DNA from: Neolewinella aquimaris
GTDB lineage: Bacteria > Bacteroidota > Bacteroidia > Chitinophagales > Saprospiraceae
Reading direction: 5' to 3'
DNA: 64,000 nt
Assembly: GCF_014197245.1 (NCBI RefSeq)
Contig: NZ_JACIFF010000009.1
Span: 62,001-126,000 of the forward strand
A program made the translations under genes and the position numbers. Below the pieces are notes generated by a model. The model ran no database searches. It was not told the DNA's origin and saw only the letters and a program-made list of their open reading frames with translations. Shown here one piece after another: positions 1 through 6,784 of this stretch; the stretch's first letter is position 1; every line of letters starts with the position of its first letter.

Positions 1-1703
1 CTCATTCCACTGGCGATACCGAGCAGCCGTAGGGTTTCGTAGTCGCCGGGGCGCAGTTGATCGGCCCGCTGAAGGTAGCCGAGGGCAGCGGCGAAATCCT
101 GTCGCTCCTCCCCCGCCGCCCGGCCCGCCCGCTGCAGCGCGATCACGAGGTTGTTGCGCACGTCCGCGTCATCCGCACTGAGCTGAAGCGCGCGATCGTA
201 ATCGCGAATGGCCGCCGCGTAGTCGTTTAACAGCAGGTGAGCGTTGCCCCGCAGCAGAAAGGCGTTCCGGTAACTCGGATGGATGCGCAGGGCTTCGTTA
301 AGGTCGGTCAGCGCATCCCGCAACAGCTTTTGTTGAGCTGCTTGCCGACTTTCGTCCAGCGACTGGTAGCGATCGAGCCGCACCCCTCCGGCGGCGTTGC
401 GCAGTTTAGCACTGTTCGGTTGGCGCTGCACGTCGGTGGTAAAGAGGGTGAAGTTGTCCTTCCACACCGGATTGCGGGCAAGGGTCAGTCCGGAATACAC
501 GACAACCACGACCGGTAGCACCCACGGCAGGTGACGAAACCACCGGGCACCCACCGCAATAATCCCCCCCACCGCAATCGCAAAGCCGAAGGAAGGCATG
601 AAAAGAAACCGTTCGCTCATAAAGGTCCCCACATTGAACACCACGTTACTCACCACGGACAGCGTCAATAGGTAAATCAACACACCCGTCGCCGCAATTT
701 TATGGCGGGAGCGCAGGTGCAGTGCCCCCCAAATGAGCAAGGCTAAGTGGACAAACAAGCTGAGCCACACCAGCGGATCGCCCCACCCCCGCAGTTCGAT
801 AGCTGCCGGGTAATAGTCGTGGACCAGGCCCGTAGGCACGAAGAGCAACTTCAGGTAAATCAGTAAGGTGTAGAGTACGGTGGGCTGACGCTCGAAGAAC
901 GTCAGTGGTTGCCACCCCCCGTTCACCTGCCGCAGGAAGGGATTATTCATCCATTCCAGCGGAGGTTCGCCGCCGCCTATTCCGACTATGCTCTGCCGCA
1001 GGAGGAGATAACCGGCGGCCGCCACCAGCAATGGGATCAGATGCCGGTAGCCCCTGCCTACGAAGACAAACACCAGCAGGGGAATGACGGCGACGAAGGT
1101 GATGGCATTCTCCTTCGCCAGGCAGCCCAGTAGAAACATCCCCGCACCCGCGACCCCGCCCCGGAACCGATCCTCCTCCGCGCTGCGCAGCAGAAAATAG
1201 GTCGCTCCCAGCGCCCCGAGTAGTGCGATAATTTCATCCCGCCCCTTGATGTTTGCCACGGCCTCGGTGTGTAGCGGATGGGCGGCAAACAGGGCGGAAA
1301 CCCCCACGGCCAACCACCAGGGACCACCCAGCCGGCGCAGCACGGCAAACATCACTACGACCAGCAGACCGTAGCAGAGTACGTTCAATAAATGGTGCAA
1401 AAAGGGTCCGGAGCTCACCGCCTGCTCGAGCGAAAACATCGCGAGGGTAAGGGGCCGGTACCGTCCGCCGGTCACCAGCGCGTTGCGCTCCTGCTCGTCG
1501 AAAAAACCGTAAAAGGAATCGTGGGTAAACAGGTCGCCCCAGCCCGCCACGCCCCGCTGAACGACGGAGTTGTCGGTAATGACGATCGCGTCGTCGAGGG
1601 CGAAGTCGTGCCCCAGGGTGTTCGCGTAGAGCAAGCAACTGAACACGAAAAGCACAGCCGCCTGCAGCGAGGGGCCTTGGTACCAATGCGGATTGCCGGA
1701 CAT
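1..1703 (-). CDS. DUF1736/TPR membrane protein (TMTC-like), 3' end cut
   Basis: One frame stays open on the minus strand from an ATG at 1703 to the window edge, so the C-terminus is missing. The product is a multi-spanning membrane protein followed by tetratricopeptide repeats. The N-terminal half has a HPLHTEAVANIKGRDE motif near residue 145, typical of the DUF1736 segment of TMTC-like proteins, then hydrophobic helices to about residue 400. The last 120 visible residues contain TPR-like helices such as NAHLLLNDYAAAIRDYDRAL. Eukaryotic TMTC proteins are O-mannosyltransferases, but the bacterial substrate is not known, so calling this a glycosyltransferase would be inference. It is divergent from surE with 75 bp between the starts. 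The many short ORFs on both strands here are shadows of this frame. Confidence 0.85.
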   Translation of the reverse strand, partial: MSGNPHWYQGPSLQAAVLFVFSCLLYANTLGHDFALDDAIVITDNSVVQRGVAGWGDLFTHDSFYGFFDEQERNALVTGGRYRPLTLAMFSLEQAVSSGPFLHHLLNVLCYGLLVVVMFAVLRRLGGPWWLAVGVSALFAAHPLHTEAVANIKGRDEIIALLGALGATYFLLRSAEEDRFRGGVAGAGMFLLGCLAKENAITFVAVIPLLVFVFVGRGYRHLIPLLVAAAGYLLLRQSIVGIGGGEPPLEWMNNPFLRQVNGGWQPLTFFERQPTVLYTLLIYLKLLFVPTGLVHDYYPAAIELRGWGDPLVWLSLFVHLALLIWGALHLRSRHKIAATGVLIYLLTLSVVSNVVFNVGTFMSERFLFMPSFGFAIAVGGIIAVGARWFRHLPWVLPVVVVVYSGLTLARNPVWKDNFTLFTTDVQRQPNSAKLRNAAGGVRLDRYQSLDESRQAAQQKLLRDALTDLNEALRIHPSYRNAFLLRGNAHLLLNDYAAAIRDYDRALQLSADDADVRNNLVIALQRAGRAAGEERQDFAAALGYLQRADQLRPGDYETLRLLGIASGM

Positions 1704-1778
1704 CCGGCGAATATAGCAGCCCCCGCCGGCAACCCAAACCGCCGCTGCACCGTTGGAAGGGACGTATAACCCCAAGCC

Positions 1779-2618
1779 ATGTCCCGACCCCTGATCTTAG
1801 TAACCAACGACGACGGAATTACCGCCGGTGGCATCGCCGCCCTCGTAAACGTAGCCCAGGAATTCGGTGACGTGCTCGTCGTGGCACCGGACAGCCCCCA
1901 GTCGGCCCAGGGACACGCCATCACGATCAGCGTCCCGATTTTCGTGCGGGAAAGCGAAGCGCTCGGGCCGGACGTGGAGGCCTACGAATGCAGCGGCACA
2001 CCGGTCGACTGCGTGAAACTTGCCAAGAGCGTCCTGCTGGCCGGCCGCACCCCCGACCTCTGCCTTTCGGGCATCAATCACGGCAGCAACGCAGCCATCA
2101 ACATTCTGTATTCCGGCACGCTTTCCGCGGCGATGGAAGCCAGTCTGGAGGGAATCCCCAGCATCGGCTTCAGCTTCCTGAATTACCGGGCGGATGCCGA
2201 TTTTAGCGTTTGCCTCCCCTACGTGCGCCACCTGGTAGAATTTGTCCTGACCAACGGAATGGCCGACGGCAGCCTGTTTAACGTGAACATCCCCGACCTG
2301 CCGGCGGAGCAGATCAAGGGACTCCGCGTTTGCCGCCAGGCTGAAGCTCGCTGGGTGGAAGAATATACTCACAATGAGGACCCGCGCGGCCGCCCGTATT
2401 ACTGGCTGACCGGCCGCTTCGTTAACGAAGACGAGCGGACCGATACCGACGCCTACGCCCTCGAGCACGGCTACGTATCCCTGGTGCCGAGCGTCCACGA
2501 CCTGACCAATCACCGGGCGCTGGCAAGTCTCCAGACCATCGAGGGAAGCCTGCAGCCGGAAGGCCTGGAATACAGCGAAGATGAAGTAAGCCGCGAGCAG
2601 CAGTTGGAGCAGTTCTAG
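1779..2618 (+). CDS. surE: 5'/3'-nucleotidase SurE
   Basis: SurE is a cytoplasmic metal-dependent phosphatase acting on nucleoside 5'- and 3'-monophosphates and linked to stress and stationary-phase survival. The sequence opens MSRPLILVTNDDG, with the metal-binding Asp pair at residues 11-12, the conserved serine region APDSPQSAQGHA at 37-47 and the metal-site Asn in SGINHGSN near residue 100. The 279-residue length is slightly above the usual 250-265, with an acidic C-terminal extension. Its last 4 bp overlap the end of the convergent small membrane protein gene. The start is the first ATG, directly after a divergent promoter region shared with the TPR membrane protein. Confidence 0.96.
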   Translation: MSRPLILVTNDDGITAGGIAALVNVAQEFGDVLVVAPDSPQSAQGHAITISVPIFVRESEALGPDVEAYECSGTPVDCVKLAKSVLLAGRTPDLCLSGINHGSNAAINILYSGTLSAAMEASLEGIPSIGFSFLNYRADADFSVCLPYVRHLVEFVLTNGMADGSLFNVNIPDLPAEQIKGLRVCRQAEARWVEEYTHNEDPRGRPYYWLTGRFVNEDERTDTDAYALEHGYVSLVPSVHDLTNHRALASLQTIEGSLQPEGLEYSEDEVSREQQLEQF

Positions 2619-2908
2619 CCGTCCAGCAGCGCCTGTCCGTAGTACACGAACCAGGCTACCGCGAGGATCATGACCCCCACCATAAGCCCCTTCATGCTGC
2701 GCGTACGGTAGGTGCGACGGAAGACGTTCATGGGCAGTACGTTGATGCAGATGGCCAGCAGTGCGAGCGTGCGGGGACGAAAGACTATGCTGCGTCCGGT
2801 GCCGGCCGAAAAATAGTCGCCGAGTTGAAGAAAGAGGGCGTAAGCGACGACGGTGACAAAGACGGAAACGGCCAGGCCGATCCAGAAGTGATCGTTGCGG
2901 GGGATCAT
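2615..2908 (-). CDS. small membrane protein, unknown function
   Basis: This is a 97-residue protein if translation begins at the ATG at 2908 (MIPRNDHFWIGLAV). The frame stays open to a GTG at 2962 and an ATG at 2956, but that extension is Gly/Val-rich and not needed for the membrane segments. Three hydrophobic stretches are visible, near residues 8-28, 45-58 and 73-92, with positive residues (RRTYRTRSMK) between the second and third. I do not recognise a named family. It is convergent with surE (4-bp overlap of the stop regions) and divergent from the DUF697 gene. Confidence 0.65.
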   Translation of the reverse strand: MIPRNDHFWIGLAVSVFVTVVAYALFLQLGDYFSAGTGRSIVFRPRTLALLAICINVLPMNVFRRTYRTRSMKGLMVGVMILAVAWFVYYGQALLDG

Positions 2909-3030
2909 ACGGGGGAGCTTTCCACCTACAACGACCCGGCCGCCGCCGTCGTTCATCCGCACCGACCCGCCGCCCGTCGATGAATGCGCACTAGTCTTTA
3001 ACTTAGGCTTTCACCGTGCGTTAACCCACT

Positions 3031-3756
3031 ATGCGCAAGAAGATAACCGACTACGCCAAAAAGACGCTTAAAGATTCCATCATGAATCCCGAGAATACGA
3101 CCGACAAGGACGCCCACGCCAGTACCGTCATTCGCAATCACGTCATCTGGAGCATGGGGGCTAGCTACATCGTCCCCCTGCCCATCGCCGATGTATTCGC
3201 GGTTTCGGCCCTGCAGCTCGACATGATCCGCCAACTCTGCCGGGTGTACGGGATTGACTTTGCCGAAACCCAGGGCAAGGCCCTCGTGACCTCCCTCACC
3301 ACCAGCGCCATGACCAAGGCCGGTGCGCGCAGCCTGATCAAATTGATCCCCGGCATCGGTACCGTGATTGGAGGCGTTACCACGGCCATTCTGAACGGCG
3401 CGAGTACCTACGCCCTTGGGGAGGTTTTCAAGAAGCACTTCGGTTCCGGCGGCACCTTCCTCGACTTCGATACCGATCGCCTGAAGAAGATGTACAACGA
3501 GAAGTTCGAAAAGGGCAAGAACGTCGCCAAGCAGTGGAAGCAGGAGCAGGCTGAGGAAATCGTACCCCCGCCCCCCGCTCCCCGGCCCGAGGCGGCTACC
3601 ACTCCCCCACCCCCTCCCTCCACGCGCAAACAGGAAACAGTTGCCGAAGCGGAGGACAACATCCGCAAGATCCGCGAGCTGGCCGAGATGAAGGCCCAGA
3701 ACGTGATCACGGAGGAGGAGTTTCAGGCGATGAAGAAGCGGATCATCGGGAGTTAA
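3031..3756 (+). CDS. DUF697 protein with C-terminal SHOCT domain
   Basis: The 241-residue protein has a DUF697 (YcjF/GTPase-associated) region at about residues 35-145. It includes SYIVPLPIADVFAVSALQ and the Gly-rich hydrophobic segment LIKLIPGIGTVIGGVTTAIL, which probably inserts in a membrane. Next comes a basic linker, a proline-rich stretch (PPPPAPRPEAATTPPPPPS) near 180-200, and a short amphipathic C-terminus (IRELAEMKAQNVITEEEFQ) matching the SHOCT domain, a roughly 30-residue motif often found at protein ends. DUF697 proteins often accompany dynamin-like or Era-type GTPases, but none is next to it here. Function remains open. Confidence 0.85.
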   Translation: MRKKITDYAKKTLKDSIMNPENTTDKDAHASTVIRNHVIWSMGASYIVPLPIADVFAVSALQLDMIRQLCRVYGIDFAETQGKALVTSLTTSAMTKAGARSLIKLIPGIGTVIGGVTTAILNGASTYALGEVFKKHFGSGGTFLDFDTDRLKKMYNEKFEKGKNVAKQWKQEQAEEIVPPPPAPRPEAATTPPPPPSTRKQETVAEAEDNIRKIRELAEMKAQNVITEEEFQAMKKRIIGS

Positions 3757-3807
3757 GGTCGAAGCGTTGCACGCTGAGGGTAGGGTCGCTGCGCGACTGG
3801 TTTTGGA

Positions 3808-3846
3808 ACGCAGATTTGAACGGATTGCTTCGCAGATTTCGCGGAT
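3808..3846. repeat. CGCAGATT/CGCGGATT word repeat between convergent genes
   Basis: Four near-copies of an 8-9 bp word (CGCAGATTT, ACGGATT, CGCAGATTT, CGCGGATTT) sit between the DUF697 gene and the stop codon of the DUF4097 gene. Related words occur at 33667-33690, 34641-34685, 35869-35915 and 58241-58287. The site may act as a transcript-end element. No single long stem is formed. Confidence 0.6.
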
Positions 3847-4812
3847 TTAGAAGCGCGTGGGGCGGGATTCCAGGGCACGCTGTTGCTTGGCCAGGTAGAG
3901 GTTGCCGAAGGTGACGCTTGCCGAGATGGTGCCGCTGCGTTCGGTGTTGGGTACGATCTGGATGCGGCGCCACTCGCTGGTGCGTTCCAGTTCGGTGAGG
4001 CGGCGGTTGTCGGGCAGGCTCATTTCCCCGTTGTTGCTCGAAAGCTCGTAGGCCAGTCCCTCGCCCCCGATGGGTTCGTAGATGTAGACGTCGCTCTTGT
4101 CGGCGTTGATGCGCAGGTCGCGCATGTTGACGTTCGGGCTTAGCTTGAGCTCTCCGTACTGGGCGTTAATGGTAAAGGTGCCGCCCACGTCGAGCAGGTT
4201 GATGTCGGACCGGCGCGCGTTGATGACCACGTTGCCGTCGATCTTTTCCCCGGTGATGTCGCCGAAGCGGGTGCGGATGTCGAGCAGGCCCTGTACGTTA
4301 TCGATGTTGATGGCCGAGAATTCGCCGTTGATGCGCAGTCGGTTCCGGAGGTTGCTGATCGTGGCACCGCCAAAGTGGCTTTTGAGGTACACGGGGCACT
4401 CTTCCGGCAGGGTGATGTAGTAGGCCACGGTGAGCTCGCTTTCGGGTTGGAGCGTCTTGTCCTGTCGTCGGTTCTTCAGGAAGATTTTCTTTCCGGCCAC
4501 CTCGGTGATGAACTCCAGGTTTTCGAGGTCCGACTTTGCCGTTTCCAGCCGGGGGTGGCGGGCGGCCATTACTACCCGTACGCTGATCTGCTGCTTGCTC
4601 CAGGTTTCTACGAAGATTTCGGCCTTCTCCCCCTCTACGGCGAGTTCGCTACCGGCGGAATAAACGTAGGTGTCCTCGATGGTTTTGGTAACCACTTCCC
4701 GCATATCCGTTTGGGCGCGGACGCAGGAGCCGGCCAACAGCAGGAAAAGCAAGGAGAAAGTGGTTTTGGACAAGGGGGCTGACTTTACAAATGAAGACCT
4801 AAAGCTCGACAA
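3847..4812 (-). CDS. secreted DUF4097-like beta-repeat protein
   Basis: A 321-residue exported protein. After a charged start, a hydrophobic signal segment (TTFSLLFLLLAGSCVRAQ) ends near residue 34. The LAGSC could also be a lipobox, which would make it a lipoprotein. The rest is a regular succession of short beta strands (for example INGEFSAINIDNVQGLLDI), the pattern of the DUF4097/putative adhesin family that forms a beta-helix. It is the third gene of a sigma factor - membrane protein operon, and its start overlaps the preceding stop by 14 nt. The context suggests an envelope protein made under, or sensed by, the sigma/anti-sigma pair, which is inference. A CGCGGATT repeat abuts its stop codon. 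Confidence 0.8.
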   Translation of the reverse strand: MSSFRSSFVKSAPLSKTTFSLLFLLLAGSCVRAQTDMREVVTKTIEDTYVYSAGSELAVEGEKAEIFVETWSKQQISVRVVMAARHPRLETAKSDLENLEFITEVAGKKIFLKNRRQDKTLQPESELTVAYYITLPEECPVYLKSHFGGATISNLRNRLRINGEFSAINIDNVQGLLDIRTRFGDITGEKIDGNVVINARRSDINLLDVGGTFTINAQYGELKLSPNVNMRDLRINADKSDVYIYEPIGGEGLAYELSSNNGEMSLPDNRRLTELERTSEWRRIQIVPNTERSGTISASVTFGNLYLAKQQRALESRPTRF

Positions 4813-5383
4813 TGATGCGCCGGTAAACGTCGTCGCGTTCTCGCTCGATTTCGGCCAGTTGCCGGACGACCGAGGGATCGGAACCGTAAGCGACCAGCAT
4901 GGCCTTGACTTCTTCCCGTGCGGAGGTGAGTTCGTCGAGTTCGTGGCCGAGGTTGTTCAGGCGGGGTTCGTTGCGTTGCTCCACTTCCTGGCGGGCGCGG
5001 TCGAAACTGGCCTCGTCGTCGTCCCAGTCGGCACTTACGGCTACGGGATTGGCTTCCTGGGCGTAGGCGTAGGAGATTTTGGGTCCGGCGTCGTAGTTGG
5101 CGTAGCCGATTCCCGCGGTGACGATCAGGGCAACGGCCGCCGCGGCCGCGATGAGCTTGGGTCTCAACTGGCGGAGGCGGGTTGCCGGTGCAGGGGACTT
5201 CGCGAGTTCGTGACTCACGGCGTTCCAGACCGCGGGCGGCGGGGCGTAGGTAGGCAACTTCTCGTTGAGCCTGCTCACTGGGGAAAGCTCCCGGGAAATT
5301 CCCTTCCACGCGGAAGCGGGCGGCGCGTAGTCCGGTAGCCGATCGAGGGCGGCACGCAGGCGGTCGTAGTGCTTCTCTTTCAT
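4799..5383 (-). CDS. probable anti-sigma factor, single-pass membrane protein
   Basis: A 194-residue protein. Two similar soluble motifs at the N-terminus (LPDYAPPASAWKGISREL and LPTYAPPPAVWNAVSHEL) are followed by a transmembrane helix at about residues 75-95 (LIAAAAAVALIVTAGIGYA) and an external region ending in a Glu/Arg-rich helix. Its ATG overlaps the sigma-factor stop codon in an ATGA, implying translational coupling. Position and topology fit an ECF anti-sigma factor, but there is no recognisable zinc anti-sigma HxxxCxxC motif, so the role is inferred. The duplicated N-terminal motif could be the sigma-binding part. Confidence 0.75.
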   Translation of the reverse strand: MKEKHYDRLRAALDRLPDYAPPASAWKGISRELSPVSRLNEKLPTYAPPPAVWNAVSHELAKSPAPATRLRQLRPKLIAAAAAVALIVTAGIGYANYDAGPKISYAYAQEANPVAVSADWDDDEASFDRARQEVEQRNEPRLNNLGHELDELTSAREEVKAMLVAYGSDPSVVRQLAEIERERDDVYRRIIVEL

Positions 5384-5949
5384 ACGTAGGCCTTTAGGTA
5401 GTCGCGTAATTTCTTCTTGGCGTGGAACAGCTGACTTTTGCTGGTCCCGACGGTAATTCCGAGCATGTCCGCCACCTCCTGGTGTTTGTACCCTTCTACT
5501 TCGATCAGGACGAACACGGCGCGGTAACCGTCCGGCAACCGCTGGATGGCGCGTTCCAGGTACTCGGTATCCAGGGGGGTGTGTCCCCAGTCGAGTTCCT
5601 CCTCCGCGTGGTGCAGGGGCAGTTCTTCGTAGCGTGGTTTGCGGCGCAGGCGGTTGAGTGCCGTACGCACGATGACGACCTTCATCCAGGCCCCGATGGT
5701 TGACTCCTCCCGAAAGGTATGCAGCTTCTGAAAGACCTTCAGGAAACCTTCCTGCAGGGCGTCGTTAGCCAGGTCGAAGTCGCCGCAGATGCGGTAACAG
5801 GCCGTGTACATGGCCCGGCTGTAACGGTCGTACAGTTCTTTTTGCGCGCGGCGGTCCTGCCGGCGACAGGCGGCGATAAGTTCTGCTTCCGTCATCCGCG
5901 CGGGGGGAATTAAGCGGGTGGCGTCCCGGATTTTCGGCTGTCCAATCAT
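5380..5949 (-). CDS. ECF sigma factor (sigma-70 family)
   Basis: An extracytoplasmic-function sigma factor. Region 2 runs from about residue 20 (MTEAELIAACRRQDRRAQ) to 95, with DLANDALQEGFLKVFQKL matching region 2.2. Region 4 lies in the last 60 residues (LPDGYRAVFVLIEVEGYKH followed by a helix-turn-helix, EVADMLGITVGTSKSQLFHA). The first ATG (5949) gives 189 residues. A second ATG at 5895 gives MTEAELIAAC, which looks more like a usual ECF start. It is the first gene of a three-gene operon and overlaps the next start by 4 bp. A perfect 11-bp inverted repeat lies 3 nt upstream of the first ATG. Confidence 0.92.
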   Translation of the reverse strand: MIGQPKIRDATRLIPPARMTEAELIAACRRQDRRAQKELYDRYSRAMYTACYRICGDFDLANDALQEGFLKVFQKLHTFREESTIGAWMKVVIVRTALNRLRRKPRYEELPLHHAEEELDWGHTPLDTEYLERAIQRLPDGYRAVFVLIEVEGYKHQEVADMLGITVGTSKSQLFHAKKKLRDYLKAYV

Positions 5950-5952
5950 AAA

Positions 5953-5983
5953 CTAATGGGCTCTGGTTTAGGGAGCCCATTAG
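5953..5983 (-). promoter_or_regulatory. 11-bp perfect inverted repeat before the ECF sigma gene
   Basis: CTAATGGGCTC (5953-5963) and its exact complement GAGCCCATTAG (5973-5983) flank a 9-nt spacer. On the minus strand it lies after the stop of the outer-membrane barrel gene (6035) and ends 3 nt before the first possible ATG of the sigma factor. It could be a weak terminator (followed only by TTTAT), a translation-blocking hairpin or a protein operator. Confidence 0.6.
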
Positions 5984-6034
5984 TCGCGGAAAGGTTGGTC
6001 CTGAAGTTGTAAAAAGTGAGAATGGGTCCAAGCC

Positions 6035-6667
6035 CTAGAACCGGTAGGCTATCGATCCGATCCACCGCTTGGGGGACTGGTCGATGTCGATCTCTTCGCC
6101 GCGGAAGGTGAAGGTCTCTCCGTAGTTGGCAAAATTTCCGTCGTAGCGTACGTCAACCGTCAGGGGCCCGATGTCAATGGAACCGCCCAGGGCGTAACCG
6201 AGGTTAAATGTCTCGAAGGCGCGGTCGACGCCGCCGTCTGCCTTCAGGTCACTGGTGCTAGAAACGAAAAAGTGGCCCACGGGACCGGCATTCAGCCGCA
6301 GGAAAGCCAGTTTGTAGCTCAGCAGTACCGGTACGTTCACGTCGTTGTACCGCTCCTTGAATACTTCGGATACGCCAGAGTCCGGATCGTCGGCCCGGAA
6401 GGTCGTCCGTGCGCTGTTGAGCGTCACTTCGGGCTGCAGGGTGAGGCTGGCGGTGAGGGGCAGGCGTAGCAGGGCACCGAATTGGAAGCCGTAGTCGGCG
6501 TCCTCGAGTGCGAATTTCAGGTCCTGCCGACCTTCGCGGCTGAAGCTGAACTCTTCGTTCTGTAGCGACTCGGTGGCCAGTCCGGCCTTGAGGCCGAATT
6601 CGATCTGGGCAAACGAACAAACACTAAGCAAGAGCAGGGGAAGAATAAGGGCGTTTCGGTAATTCAT
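6035..6667 (-). CDS. porT-type outer-membrane beta-barrel protein
   Basis: A 210-residue protein with a clean signal peptide (NALILPLLLLSVCSFAQ, cleavage after Ala-20). The mature part is alternating strands opening IEFGLKAGLATE and ending with an aromatic C-terminus (WIGSIAYRF), both characteristic of the small Bacteroidota outer-membrane beta-barrel (PorT/OmpA-barrel-like) family. Acidic loops lie between strands (ADDPDSGVSEVFKERYND). It precedes the sigma-factor operon on the same strand with an 85-bp gap holding the inverted repeat at 5953-5983, so it might be read with that operon or be its target. No ligand can be assigned. Confidence 0.85.
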   Translation of the reverse strand: MNYRNALILPLLLLSVCSFAQIEFGLKAGLATESLQNEEFSFSREGRQDLKFALEDADYGFQFGALLRLPLTASLTLQPEVTLNSARTTFRADDPDSGVSEVFKERYNDVNVPVLLSYKLAFLRLNAGPVGHFFVSSTSDLKADGGVDRAFETFNLGYALGGSIDIGPLTVDVRYDGNFANYGETFTFRGEEIDIDQSPKRWIGSIAYRF

Positions 6668-6784
6668 GGCAAAGTGGGTTGGTTATGGCTAAAGCGATCA
6701 AAGCGCAGCGTCAATTGTATCCGAGGTGTTAAGACTCGCTTAATCTATGTCGCGGCCCGGACCATCGTTACCCTGGCGTACCCG

